From assembly GCA_027627225.1 (NCBI GenBank), contig CM051030.1, positions 22,851,105-22,915,104 of the forward strand: a stretch of 64,000 nucleotides of DNA, in the 5' to 3' direction. The notes beneath the pieces were generated by a model that worked only from the letters and a program-made list of their open reading frames with translations, was not told the origin of the DNA and did not search any database. The DNA comes from Congeria kusceri (lineage: Eukaryota; Mollusca; Bivalvia; Myida; Dreissenidae). The position numbers and the translations under genes were made by a program. Shown piece after piece: positions 32,500 through 43,959 of this stretch (its first letter is position 1; each line of letters opens with the position of its first letter).

Positions 32500-33080
32500 T
32501 GTAGAAGCTAGAGTGTTCATCCAGTCTTAACCAAATGTTCAAAGTTCGTGTTTGGCCATAATGTCTCAGAAGAAGGCAAAGACGGGGAAATATGCACACA
32601 TTTCCTGTTTGCCGTTTTTTATATACCTCATTTGTATCGAATCCGTCTGCAGTAAGCCAGACTGTGTTGGCATAATGCTGTTCGGTGTATGTGTGTTCGT
32701 CCAATCTTGTCCAGACTGTAACTTTATCATTTTTTAGTGAATTGAAAAAAAAAAAAAAAACACCAAAAATGTTCACCATGTGGAGATGCTATATCGGGCG
32801 CGATACCTTTGTACTTAGCTCAAAGGTCAAGGTCACATGAGGAGATCAAAGGTGCAATAGGTTGTTCGGAATGTCACTTTATCTTTGATCAGGTAATTCA
32901 AAATAACTTGCCACAAATGTTTATCATGTGATGACGGCATGTTGCCCACAAGACCTGTGTACCTAGCTGAAAGGCCAAGGTCACGCGTTAACATAAAGGT
33001 CAAATATTGGCATAATACAGTTGGAGGTCACAGCAGTAAAATCTTCATCTTTGCCAGGACACAGTTGAACCCTTTAGACC
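32500..33080. repeat. Mollusc 'ggtcaaggtcac' tandem repeat
   Basis: At least two full units of about 140-160 bp: 'caccaaaaatgttcaccatg...tacttagctcaaaggtcaagg' from about 32,760 and 'gccacaaatgttta...gtacctagctgaaaggccaaggtcac' from about 32,905. A related unit precedes them with 'atccagtcttaaccaaatgt'. A 17-base A run (about 32,744-32,760) separates units. I recognise this family from many bivalve genomes. Overlapping frames on both strands here are repeat artefacts. Confidence 0.65.
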
Positions 33081-34528
33081 ATTATGGCCATCTAACGTTA
33101 TTTAACTTCTATTCAGGAATGTAGGTATATGTGATTGTGGGTGGTCCTTTTTTCCTTTAAAATACAGAAGTTCATTGGGGAAAAATGCTGCCCACGCTTT
33201 AGGGTTAATAATTACCCTGACGCAGTGATTTATCATTTTATTTTTGAGGCGAGTGACTGGCGTTTGGTGTGTTCAGGTGTGTTTAATGGCAAATGAAGTG
33301 AGTTATAATACTTAAATAAGCATGTGTAACGTTTAAGTATAATCCTATTTTGGGTATTCCAAAGCTTTTTTATGAACTATAAACCAAAATGTTAATTTTA
33401 CCAAATACTGAAATATGTTGCCATGGGTTTATCTGGCAATGTGATACCGACTTTCACATCTGAGAATTTCAGCTGATACATTGTTTGCTGTACTGAGTTT
33501 CGAAGATGCCATAAAACATATTGTGATGTACATGTTGACACCACGGGTACCAATATAAATGGTAAGGTTCTTTATATTTAATGTGCATGCATTTGCTTTG
33601 TTCAGTTTCTTTCATTACCTCACTTTTACACGAAGTGCTTGGTAAACTTTTGATATTTAGGAATTGTGATGCGTCGTTGAATGAACAATTCGACTTCCTT
33701 TCAAATCTGCTTAGCCTATGACTTAAGTTCGGGAGCGAAAAAAAAAGCACTTATTGTAAATACATTGTTCCTAATAACCTTTATTGCCAACAGAAAATAT
33801 GTTAAAATGGTTATATACAATAATGGATTAAATAATAATTTGTTCCCGTATTGTTAGTTCACCTGAGCACAGCCTGCTTATGGTGAGCTTTTGTCCGGCA
33901 CGTGTCGTCGTCAACTATTACCGTGACTATTAAAACATTCATTGGCCAGTTTTCATGAATCTTGCACAGAACATTTGTTCGAATGATGAACGTGACGAGA
34001 TTGCAACTTATGAACTGGGTCGTTTAGTGTAAAAAAAACTAGGTCACTATGACAAATAAAAAAACCACTAGCACAAAGCCCCTCCAGTAAATTGTCCCCA
34101 TGCTAGACCCCAAGGAAGCCCGGTCTTCTCTACCCTGACCACATACGTGCGATACTATCAGATAACTGACACCATCTAGATCATTGAGGGGGAGGAGTAG
34201 TAGTGTTACAGTTTTCATTTATGCAAAATATTTTTCAACTGTAAATATAACTATTATATGTTCATTTTTTTTCATTAAATTATAGTGTCTTATAAGTTAT
34301 TCTTAAAACATTGTTTTAAAGTGGCCCTATAAAGGTGACTATTTTGTAGCCGGCAGCCAATATCGCTGTATTTTATGTAAATATCATTAAACATGTCTTA
34401 TAGGTTAAGATAATGTACCACATACAAATTTAGAAACATTAGAATTACTTACATACATACCATACTGGCATATGTAAAATTGTATCCTTTCATTTGTACC
34501 CTAAAAGGTATACAGAAATATGTTATTA
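33081..34528. other. No gene; fragment of a mollusc repeat
   Basis: At 33,858-33,910 'gttcacctgagcacagcctg...atggtgagcttttgtc' is a fragment of the family that fills the last intron. A 93-codon minus frame (33,469-33,750) has no domain. The rest is unassigned. Confidence 0.45.
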
Positions 34529-34695
34529 CGGACATTCGTTCCTGCGCTATTTTTGACACGGGACAAAATTATGACACCTGGACACTCGTTTCTCCATTAT
34601 TTTGATAGCCCGGACATTGGCTCCTACACTAGTTTGACAGCCCGGAAAACAATCGTTCCTATGTAAGAGTATTGTCACCCCGGACATCGCGGTTG
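34529..34695. repeat. Short tandem repeat, ~33-45 bp unit
   Basis: Four to five diverged units resembling 'cccggacattcgttcctaca' followed by 'ctattttgacag'. Unit starts are near 34,529, 34,577, 34,609, 34,641 and 34,678. Confidence 0.65.
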
Positions 34696-37600
34696 ATATG
34701 GTGTATTTATCGGCGATATAGAGTCACAATTTAAAACAATTAAGACGCAAATATATCCAGTACAATGATCTGTTCGATGTTGCGCTGACAGGTATCCTTA
34801 TTGTTGACACTTGCGACTGTAGCGTGATTGGGCATTTTAAACATATCACCTATTTCTTGAGCCGTGTTCCTTTCAGGTTCGACCATAAATGCATCTGTGA
34901 TGCACCTATCAAATGCCAGGTTATTAACAGAAGTAATCCGGACACGCATCGGTATAGCGACTGTCGATTGCCAGGTCAACAACAGTAAAATACTTGTCTG
35001 ATGTGGGTTATTTTCTAGTTGTTGACATTCAGATGTCAGATCTGGTCTCTGTCATTGCCCATAATCAGCTGAGCGCTCGGGGCAATCATTGCCTTGTTGT
35101 TGTTATTAGATAATGTGTAGATATTCGGTCATCTAGATAAATTTGATTAAAAAAATAAACAAACAGGTACGCGTAAAAATAAATGTCACACAATAATTAA
35201 TTATTTATCACACATTGACAGGAGGTCTGGGGTGCCCAATGTCCGTGATGGCATAATGTCTGCCTGACAAAACATTGATGGAAGGGCATATATATGTATT
35301 TATGTTACGGTAATGTGCAAATCGACAGATACAATAAAATGTTGTTGTAAATGATTGGGTTTGTTTACCCTCTGGACTTATGATAAAGGCAGATATATTT
35401 AAATTGTCAATAAATCCAAAGCCACTGTTTTGTACCTTTGGGGGAAAGGTGGCTGGTCCCTTCAGATGGGGAATTTAACGGCAAAAAAGGGGAATTACGT
35501 TTTTGGAAAAGCATTATTACATGTTTATATTCTACTTGGCTTTTATAAAACATTAATCAATTGCTTTGCTCTCATAGTATACATGTACTAATATATTATG
35601 TGTCTATCTAGTCAAGCAATTCCTATATTAAATATGGCTATGTTATAATTGTACCCTGCACTCAGCTTTATTATGGTGCAGTTTAAAATCAGGAAAAAAT
35701 GCAATAGTGGGAATGGAAATTTTATACTGTTGGATAATGATCATATCTTTTTAAGGCTTACTCACTTTTGGGCTTTAGGACAAATTTTTAATAAATGTTC
35801 CCCCCTAAGAAGGATGCTTATATTAAAACAGATATTTTCTTATTGATTTAGGTATATTATTTATATCAAATTTAAGTTTGTGTAAACCAATTAATCATCT
35901 CAAAAATGATGCTTATTTTTAAAGTTCAAGGATTACATGACAAAAGCATTGTATGAAAAATAATAAACTGAAGTGATGGTGTATTTTGTTGTGTTTTGGT
36001 CTATTCGGCCCAAATACTAATTCTGCCCTAAAAAAACATATTGCATAACCAGATTGAATTGCAATTGAAAAATCCTGAGTGTTTAAATTCTTTATGTGAA
36101 AAGAATGTTGATAAAAAAGAAATATTGTGTAATGTAAGTATCTTTAAAAATGGATTACTTTAACTTTAGGCATTATTTTACAGTAAATGCGAAGGTGGCA
36201 TAATAGCTATTATGTACAAACGTAGACAGTTACACAATAATTATTTTATAATGAAATACCAGTTTTTTTTAAACGGATGTAATTTTGTTAAATATTTTAT
36301 CAATTTTGCATCAAAGGTACAATTACATTTATTTATAAAATGTAATTGATTCAAAAAACATACCATTGCACATGAAGAACTCTAAACGTTAACTTTGTGA
36401 AAAAGAATTTCCTTTATTATAGATATTGTTTTAGTCACATGTTAAAATTTATAAAGAATAATGTATGTTTCCCGATTTGTTTTAAAAGGAATGTCAATGA
36501 TCTTGAAAGTGTTGAACTAGTATTCTCTTGCCATTCACAATTAACCAAGATATAACTAATTGCATATCATTCCAATCAGCGGATTATGGAGCACCCTACT
36601 TTGCTCCTGGGTATCTGTATCTTACATCTTGTCATTTTGTGCCCCCTCCTCCTGTGAAAGAACAGAAAGCAAGTGATCCTTGGCTGTATTCACTTATAAT
36701 TACGAATAAAACAAGAACTATTTGTAAAACATGTATGCCCCCCGACTTGCAGCCAAGACGTCAATATGTGCAATTATTAAGATATTTTTTTAATAGTGTA
36801 TGTGCACATTAACACATGGGGAGGACATTTAAGTTGATGCTTAAGAATGTAAATATAAAGCTGAAAGACATATAGAGTATTATTATGGATTTATTTAAAC
36901 AGTCTAGTATATAAGGATACATTAGAGATACACCAGGCCCTGCAACAACAAAAATTCTCAATCTCAAACTAAGTCTCAACTAATTGACCAATGAGAAGGT
37001 ATGAACTATTTGAGCTTGGTTTCCTATTTAAGGTTTAGACTTAAGATTTAGTTTAGGGATGTTCGTACATGTTATCGTTGAGCCAGATGGCACAGTAGTA
37101 AATTTGCTACCAAAATGAGAATAGACAGGTGCATGTAGCCAATTATCAGTGTTAATAACCTAATCAGGTTTGATTAAAAAAGAAAAAAACGTTTGAGTCA
37201 GACTTGTTTGTCGGTCGGTAGGCAATGGTAAACAAAGATATTTAAATGTTGGTCCAATGACCATACTTAGAAATGATATAAATATAAAATTAGAAATTAT
37301 GAATAATTCAATTTAAATAATACAGATTGCACGTATGACATAACTGTTTAATTTGTTATAATTGTATACTGGCAAATTCATATGCATAAATGTCTCTATT
37401 TGTAATTGAAAAACCATACTTGATAAAGGCGCAATCCATTTGGATATCTTCTGGAGGAAAATGGCAAGACACAACATCGTGTCCCCCCACATGTAAACCT
37501 GAAAGTAAACATTTTATTTTTTATTAAGTTCTGACAAACATAATTCAGAAAGAAAAACATTGTTAAAATTACGACAAATTAAATATTACAAAATAATTAA

Positions 37601-38600
37601 ATATTTAGCATACTTTTGTATTGATGTTTCGCCCAACATATATTTGAAACGTATGTATGGATATAGAATGTATTTAAAAAATGTTTATACAATACATAAT
37701 ATTTCAAATTATCACTGAAATACATATTTTTAGTCATACACAATTAATAAAGAAACATTTAACTTTGTAAACATAAGTGGGCCATATCAGTTTGATTAAC
37801 CTAGATACTTTGTATGGTTTTGTGAATTCGAACTGGCTGGTTCAGACTGAGGTCTTCTTATTACAGAGCGAGTGTTCACATCGAAATAATTTATTAAATC
37901 TAAGCATGGAATTGTTGATTTTTATTGGTTATCAATCGAAACATCTGGCAGTGGCTGCTTGACGTTTGCTAATTAAAATTATATTAAATCCTCGATTCTA
38001 AATAAACAGTTCTGTATGCTTATTAATTGGCAATATGAGGCCTGTTTGTAGGTCCATCCAAGTTTTTTTTCTGATAATTTGCACTGTTGCAATTGACATA
38101 TTGACGCCAAACACATACTGGATCTTGTGCTGGACTTCGGAGGCAGTTAGTTTGTTATCTTTTCTTTTTACAAAAAATTAACGAACTCTATATTTTCTTT
38201 TTTCACTTTTATTGTTCGGTGGGTGGGGCGCTGTTTTTCCGAAAGTTGCCTCGAGATGACTTTTATTACTCCCTTGTCGTTAATATTGAATGAATTTTGA
38301 AGTCTCAATCATTGGGCATCACAACTTAATTAGAACCAGCAGATTGCAGCTTCTTGATTACAGTTTCCATAGAATTTGGATTTCTAAAAGGCATTGTTGA
38401 TTTCTTTGTGTTTGTACGCAAACTGACTTCCGGTGAATTGATTGATTCTAGTATACCGCGAACAGAACGCAATATTTTAGGACAAATTGCACTAATACTC
38501 GTTACAACCCATATGAAATTTAGCGCATTTTAATGTCATAGATGATTGTATGAATCGTAAATCAGAAGAAATACTAAATATATAATTAAATCAATTTACA
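34696..38600. other. No gene recognised, right part of the 18.7-kb element
   Basis: About 3.9 kb of AT-rich sequence. An 80-codon minus frame (34,740-34,982) and a 94-codon plus frame (36,528-36,812, with FVPPPPVKEQKASDPWLYS) are open, but neither shows a known domain or splice-site support. No transposase motif was seen. Near the right end (38,645-38,688) there are four short 'aataatctct' repeats. Confidence 0.45.
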
Positions 38601-38621
38601 GTAAACCCCGCCTTTTCACCC

Positions 38622-38636
38622 CTACGCATGCGCAGT
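38622..38636 (+). promoter_or_regulatory. NRF1-like site in right subterminal zone
   Basis: ctacgcatgcgcagt, identical to 20,353-20,367 and mirrored in distance from the element end (186 versus 195 bp). Confidence 0.35.
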
Positions 38637-38800
38637 GCTCTAGCATCCCTAATAATCTCTAATAATCTCTAATAACTTCTAATAATCAGCAAAAAAAACA
38701 CACCTAAACAACCCATACAAACCCGTAGCATGGGATTATTCGAGATTAATCCCTAAAAAACCGTCAACTAAAGTAATCCCTTAGTAAACCCTAATTTGCA

Positions 38801-38823
38801 GAACAAAATCCCTAACCCCACTG
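38801..38823 (-). repeat. Right 23-bp TIR of the 18.7-kb element
   Basis: Reverse complement of 20,157-20,179 with no mismatch. The outer flank starts with TA at 38,824. Confidence 0.9.
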
Positions 38824-40010
38824 TAAGAAACATCTGTTATATTACATGTATCCGACTGTACTTGAATGTGGTTACAGCGAAAACTATTATACAATGACTG
38901 TAAAGAGTTATACACAAACAAAGGCTCCAAATAATTAATATTATTTCTGACACCATTTGTGTCAACTACCATTAGAATGGACATGCGTGTCTAGGTCAAC
39001 AGCACCAAACCCTTTCACTAAGGCATCGGTTTGGTAATGAATATAAACTGTCTAATGAATGTCCCATTTTTACTATTAGCATTAGTTATCCACCAATAAA
39101 ACTCTTTGTCGCTTGCCTCAGACAACTGCATTTTGATACTCAATTCTACAGAATTCTGGAGACCTACTAATGTATCTATTTCAAGTGTACGTTAATGCAT
39201 CATGCCCTCAAAAATTGCAAAATGAGTAAATGACAAGTCCAATGAAAGAAGCAAATTGTCTGACCTCAATCCACTCTAAAGAAACTAACATGTTAGCCAT
39301 GGAAATAATTTTTAAAATTTTTATCAGTCAAGTCATCCTTAAATTCAACAGTATGAATTATAAAACCATAGTATGTAATTCTCTGAAACGGATTCAACAC
39401 AGATTTATCCCAGTTTATATCACAACCTAATGAACCAATGTATGAACCATCGTACGGGTAGTATTAAGACACTCCTGTTTCATTTGGTCCATATTAATGG
39501 AGTCATCAATGTAATAAGAACATAGAATGTTTTGCATTTTAATCCATGCAAAAACTGGTTGAGAATTGTCGTAAACAAATATGGTGCAATCGATACACCA
39601 AATGAAGAAATATAATTTGTATAGTCTTCCGTTCCAATAACAGTAATCAGGTATTTTGTGTCCGCTTCATTCATGGAACCGAAAAACAAGCATCATGGAG
39701 ATCTATTTTTGAAAAATAATGATTTCTCTATGTAAGATCTAAAACAACATTAAAGGTCTCTTGCTTAAAATGCTTGTATTCAAAAACTGATTCAAGTATA
39801 TAAAAAGTATAACTGGTGTGTATTTTCCATTTGACTTGGGAACAATAAATACATTTGATATACATTCTTTAGTTTGATGTAAAGTTTCAATGATAGCACC
39901 TTTATTTACAGTTCACAAACATCACCATTTATAATCTCCCATTGTTCATCTTTAACTTCCATTTCTTTAAGAATGACATTCTGATATGGATCATTTTCAA
40001 AATCAATTTC
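38824..40010 (-). pseudogene. DIRS pol, right part: reverse transcriptase, RNase H start
   Basis: Right to left: CISNVFIVPKSNGKYTPVI (about 39,830-39,890) opens the reverse transcriptase. MNEADTKYLITVIG and SSFGVSIAPYLFTTILNQFL (39,540-39,680) follow. Then, after a frameshift, comes the catalytic YIDDS box at about 39,499-39,516 with both aspartates intact. INWDKSVLNPFQRITYYGFI (39,360-39,430) is the strand after the box. RNase H starts further on and breaks at the insertion with QSDTCNITDVSY (38,824-38,870). The YIDDS form of the box and the domain order fit DIRS, not LTR elements. There are many stops and frameshifts. Confidence 0.8.
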
Positions 40011-40114
40011 TTATCCAGCAACTGCATTTAAAAACAATGAATTGTTTGTAAATGGTTTCCAAATGAGCAAATACTGTTTTTAAATAACTAACCACACGTT
40101 CTTAATTTTATCCT

Positions 40115-41400
40115 TTATTTGGGGCTGTAATGGTTGCAGTCGTTGCTCTCCTTGGAGGCCTGGACCTGCATACTTTCTGTAACCCACAAGGGTACCTCGT
40201 TGTGGTTGATATCTGGCAACCTCACTGAACGATCCCATAGGACGTCTAGGACACCTTCTTTTGCTTCGAGAACTGTAGTTGTAATTTCCACGCTGGCCTC
40301 CAACTTATTTTTAATAATCCTTTCCCTGAGAATCATGAGAATCACATGTTTTAATTTTCTTTGAAATATCATTCCCGAACATCTTAGTTGTAATGGTGAT
40401 TTACATCTGACAATGACTGGCATATTTTTCTTTAAACATGGCCGAGAAAGATACCTTCTTCATACATATAAATGGTATTGAATCTGAAGCCAAGAGTCAG
40501 ATAATAAGGTTTTTGCCTCCGAATAAACAAGGCATTTTAATAACGTCACCAACGGAATGATTGGCGCAAAACGAGCAGAAAATAATGACTGACTATAGCC
40601 TTTAAGCCTGTCGTTAGCATGTGATCTCTTGTCAAACAGTTTTCATATCTCCTGGTTCACAAGAGGCGGTGTAGCATTGTAACAGTTTTCTGGAATTGGT
40701 AATGTATACTTATTCAAGAGCACATATGTATCACATTAAACTGAGCGAGACACATTGATAAGTTTAGCAAGAGAGCCTAAAACAAATTTTCCTTTCTCGT
40801 GTACTTTCAATTCGGGTAAAACCCTGTCTTAATCACTTATTTTGTCATTTTGACTATCACAAGAACCAAACAAAGGTTCGGAACAACCGCAAGTCAAATC
40901 AGTTTAGTCCTCATTGTCATACATCTCTGGCATCAATTTCAACCCTCTATGGCTAAAATGGTACCTCAACTTCATTGTCGGCCTCTGGTACCGCGTGACT
41001 AACTACGTGTTTGGAAACATCCAAAGGTGAAATGCCAAAGACAAAATGTCCCTGCGTGGCAACTTCGTAATGTCAAAAATATTATTGTTACTGTCCGAAG
41101 ACGTATTCTTCTTCTCCGAAGACGTATTATTTTTGTCCAAAGACTTACTTGCTTGTTTAGCACTCTTTTTTTATGGCAGTCACACACGATTTCAATTTAG
41201 GTTTGAAAACTTTCCACTTGCTGTTTTTCGGCGGTTGCTCCGTAACTGTGTCAGAAAAGCCGGGGAAATCCCCTTCAGATAATAAATTGTCACCAAAGGA
41301 CAAGACGTCTTCGAAAATTCAAATTGACAACCCGAATATAATGTATGTCTGAACCCCCCAACGCGAAAACTTTGTATGCATGTTTCCAGTTTATAATTTT
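40115..41400 (-). pseudogene. DIRS gag-like region
   Basis: Several broken minus-strand frames lie upstream of the reverse transcriptase. From 41,300 leftward an acidic, Ser/Pro-rich piece (EGDFPGFSDTVTEQPPKNSK) resembles the openings of DIRS gag proteins. The frame 40,115-40,423 encodes a charged segment of 102 residues (LDVLWDRSVRLPDINHNEV). Assignment is by position and composition only. Confidence 0.45.
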
Positions 41401-41410
41401 CTTTGCGACT

Positions 41411-41460
41411 GTGCATGTGCATGGGTAGGTCAGAGTGTAATTGATTTGTTCGTTGTTTAA
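41411..41460 (-). repeat. DIRS right inverted terminal repeat
   Basis: Inverted copy of 19,001-19,050, with catgtgcatgggtaggtcag as its conserved core. It closes the element on the right. Confidence 0.75.
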
Positions 41461-41462
41461 AG

Positions 41463-43593
41463 TAGGCCCTCACACGGCCAGAATGCTTTTCATAAGTTTG
41501 ATTTACACTTCAATTAGTAATAAATAACATAACAGCTTTTCGTGGTATTCTAAACTGAAGACTGGTACTAGCCATAGGGCAAACAAAGAAGACCCTTCCA
41601 TGTGTTAATATCTCAGAAAGTTTATCTCATTTATATTTTTTTTACAGTTTATCGATGTTACCAAGTACAGTATACGTGCATATTATATGTATTATATGCA
41701 TTTAAGAGAAGCAGAGACAGTGCGTTCCATATTTAGAATGTTGTTTATACTTTTATATACAATGATCTATAGTGTCCTCCACATAATAGTCTAGAGCACC
41801 ATTCAGATTTATGTTTTTATATTACAAATCATCATTTTGCTGTCGTATTTATGTGCTTCAGAGTGTTGATGTTATCATTACAATAGTGCTACCGGTATAT
41901 CTTATGCTATCATTATGTGCTTTCTTACTCTTATATGTTTAGGTTGTTTATTTTATCGGGTTGTTACTGGTGATACATGCATGTTTAGAAACTACGTACA
42001 ATTAACACATTGCGTAACAGAATGCATTTTGGATTGTTTATCGCATTCCCGTTATGTGCACATTTCATTTATTTCGCGGATTATTTTAATTCCTTTCGCT
42101 GGTATTATGTATAATTTTACCAGTCAATTGCATTGACAAATGTTGATAAATTATAAGGTGATTTTATTGTTGCAGTCTAACATCTGAATGACCATGTATG
42201 TTATATGGAATTGTACCTGTTCACATATTGACCCGCATCCTACATGAAAAATAAAGATGACAAACGTTGGAAAATTGTCAATATGCCCTAACTATTATTT
42301 TGTTATTATTGGGTTGTCCAGTTTCCATAAATGAATATATCCTCCTAGTGGTGTTTTGTGACAACTACTTAGTCAGAATAACAGTTAAAATGCTTTTCAA
42401 ACAAACATTAAAGGAAACTATAGTAGAAGTGTTAAGTGACCCAGAACACACGTAACTGATTCGAACCCCCGCAATCAGCGCTTAAGGTTCAAAAAAATAG
42501 TTAATAACAATGCTTAATGCTACAAAATGTTTCAAACATGCATATTGAAGCTGAGATATCTGTCTTCCAAAGTATACTTAGGTCTAGGTGATTGCAAATA
42601 CATTCAAAATGAAGAGAGCTGTTTTGTTTTAAGTGACCCGCAACTACCTAATTGATAGTAGCTATCTTTTCTTCACACTTTGTATCGTTCAATAACAAAC
42701 TTGAACAGTCAAACGCTGTATTTTGTAATAAACATAAATGGTTTCTATTTATGTACAAGTATCAAATAAGTTTTCAGTCATATAAATAAGTTTCTATTAA
42801 AATACCAAGTACAGTTGATTATTTTATGAAATGTACATATTTTCGGACGTTACATTTCCGACCCATGTTTACATATATCGAATACAACCCGATGCATTTG
42901 ATTATATTCGTGCTAGCTATAGTCAAAACTGTTAGATTCAAATGCTAGTGCTTACATTTGGGGGTTATTCTTAAAAATATTAAAATATATACATTTGAAG
43001 TTTCTTCAAAAATACAATAATATGTTGTATTACCAAAATATTAAATAAAACAATCTATTATGTTTCATATATAGAATGAAAATTAAGTTATATGTAATTG
43101 ATTAGTACATATAAATTATTACAATTATACATGGTAAATGTAAAATACATGTTCATGAAAAATAGGCAAAAATATTCAAAAATATTATAATTTATAAATA
43201 AAGAAATTATATAACTTATGTGTGTGGGTGTTTTTTTTTCACAAATACATATTTATATATCATCTTGCAAAAATAAGAGCCCTTTTTAGAAATTAGCACC
43301 CTGCCCTTTTTAAATTCTGGCTGAAGCACTATAAAAGTAATACTTTATAAAACATATTTTCGGACACGCCTTGATTTGGTATACATGTAATTTGGATGCG
43401 TAATGGACTTACCTTATTATTCATGCATTGCTGTCCCTGTGTTTGAGTGCAAGTCAGTGCTGTAACACTATTGGTGTTTGCTACATGCATATTGTTTATG
43501 CTATATATATATTAAGTTGACACTAAATTAAAACGTTATTGTATCCATAAAGTCTTACCTCCTTGTTCATGCGCTGCAGTCTCTGCGTTGCAG
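41463..43593 (+). other. IgSF intron 2, last part
   Basis: Very AT-rich. Short frames at 41,915-42,136 and 42,267-42,455 have no domain and no matching splice phase. No extra Ig exon could be found, so exon 2 appears to splice directly to 43,594, giving an intron of 28,776 bp. Confidence 0.5.
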
Positions 43594-43911
43594 TGCCGGT
43601 CAGTTCGGTGACACTATCACCAGACTTGGATACTATCTCGGTGATAGCGGGCAGGAGCAGGCAATTCCAATGTCAGACATCTGCAGGCGCACCTGCACCC
43701 CGTGTCATGTGGTTCAAGCTCAGCGACAGCACTGAAACAACTCACATAAATATTACATCACTGTCAAACAGTTCTCCAAGTGAGACAGGTACAACCAGTG
43801 TGCTGACATTGGTGCCAACAAGAGACGACAACGACCTAAGAATTAAATGTACAGCAGAGAATGTGGGTTCTATTATAGAATCCGCTAAGAAGCCTATGTT
43901 GTACGTGTTAT
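43594..43911 (+). CDS. IgSF gene, exon 3: Ig domain 2
   Basis: 106-residue exon, acceptor gttgcag (ends 43,593), donor tta t|gtgagt (43,912), phase 1-1. An alternative AG lies 14 bp upstream (43,579) but would break the phase. C2-like Ig domain: RQFQCQTSAGAPAPRVMWFK (Cys and core Trp), then DNDLRIKCTAEN (F-strand Cys). NITSLSNSS gives possible N-glycosylation sites. It closes with MLYVL and a split Cys or Tyr codon, the same pattern as most later exons. Confidence 0.8.
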
Positions 43912-43959
43912 GTGAGTTACACAGTTTTGGAATAATTATGATGAGGCAAATCTCATTAA

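Larger units (their letters stand above)
20157..38823. mobile_element. 18.7-kb TIR-bounded insertion, family unknown
   Basis: Begins CAGTGGGGTTAGGGATTTTG and ends with its reverse complement: 23 bp perfect at each end (20,157-20,179 and 38,801-38,823). TA lies on both outer sides. Removing it brings together the two halves of the DIRS RNase H region (QSDTCNITDVSY on the right; GGMTSLFMDSL on the left), within one base of frame. This is strong evidence that it entered as a unit or grew in place by later insertions. Subterminal zones are also alike: both carry 'tttttagggattaatct' and both have ctacgcatgcgcagt at 186-195 bp from the end. No transposase was found in 18.7 kb, so it is probably a small non-autonomous element enlarged by nested insertions, though a giant cargo-carrying element cannot be ruled out. 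CAGTG ends with TA flanks resemble Tc1/mariner-like elements (tentative). Confidence 0.75.
18999..41462 (-). mobile_element. DIRS-like retroelement, split by an 18.7-kb insertion
   Basis: Minus-strand element. Its two coding halves lie on either side of 20,157-38,823. The right half carries a gag-like region and reverse transcriptase; the left half carries the rest of RNase H and the start of a tyrosine recombinase. About 50 bp at each outer edge are inverted copies of each other (19,001-19,050 and 41,411-41,460, 47 of 50 bases by eye), which fits DIRS elements, bounded by inverted repeats rather than LTRs. Without the insertion it would be about 3.8 kb, shorter than usual DIRS elements, so internal deletions are likely. 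Stops and frameshifts are frequent; it is inactive. Confidence 0.8.

Noticed and set aside
32495..32779. 94-codon minus frame
   Set aside because: Lies across a known type of mollusc tandem repeat and a long A run.
36528..36812. 94-codon frame as cargo gene of the 18.7-kb element
   Set aside because: Looks protein-like in parts (FVPPPPVKEQ), but there is no domain, intron signal or repeat support.
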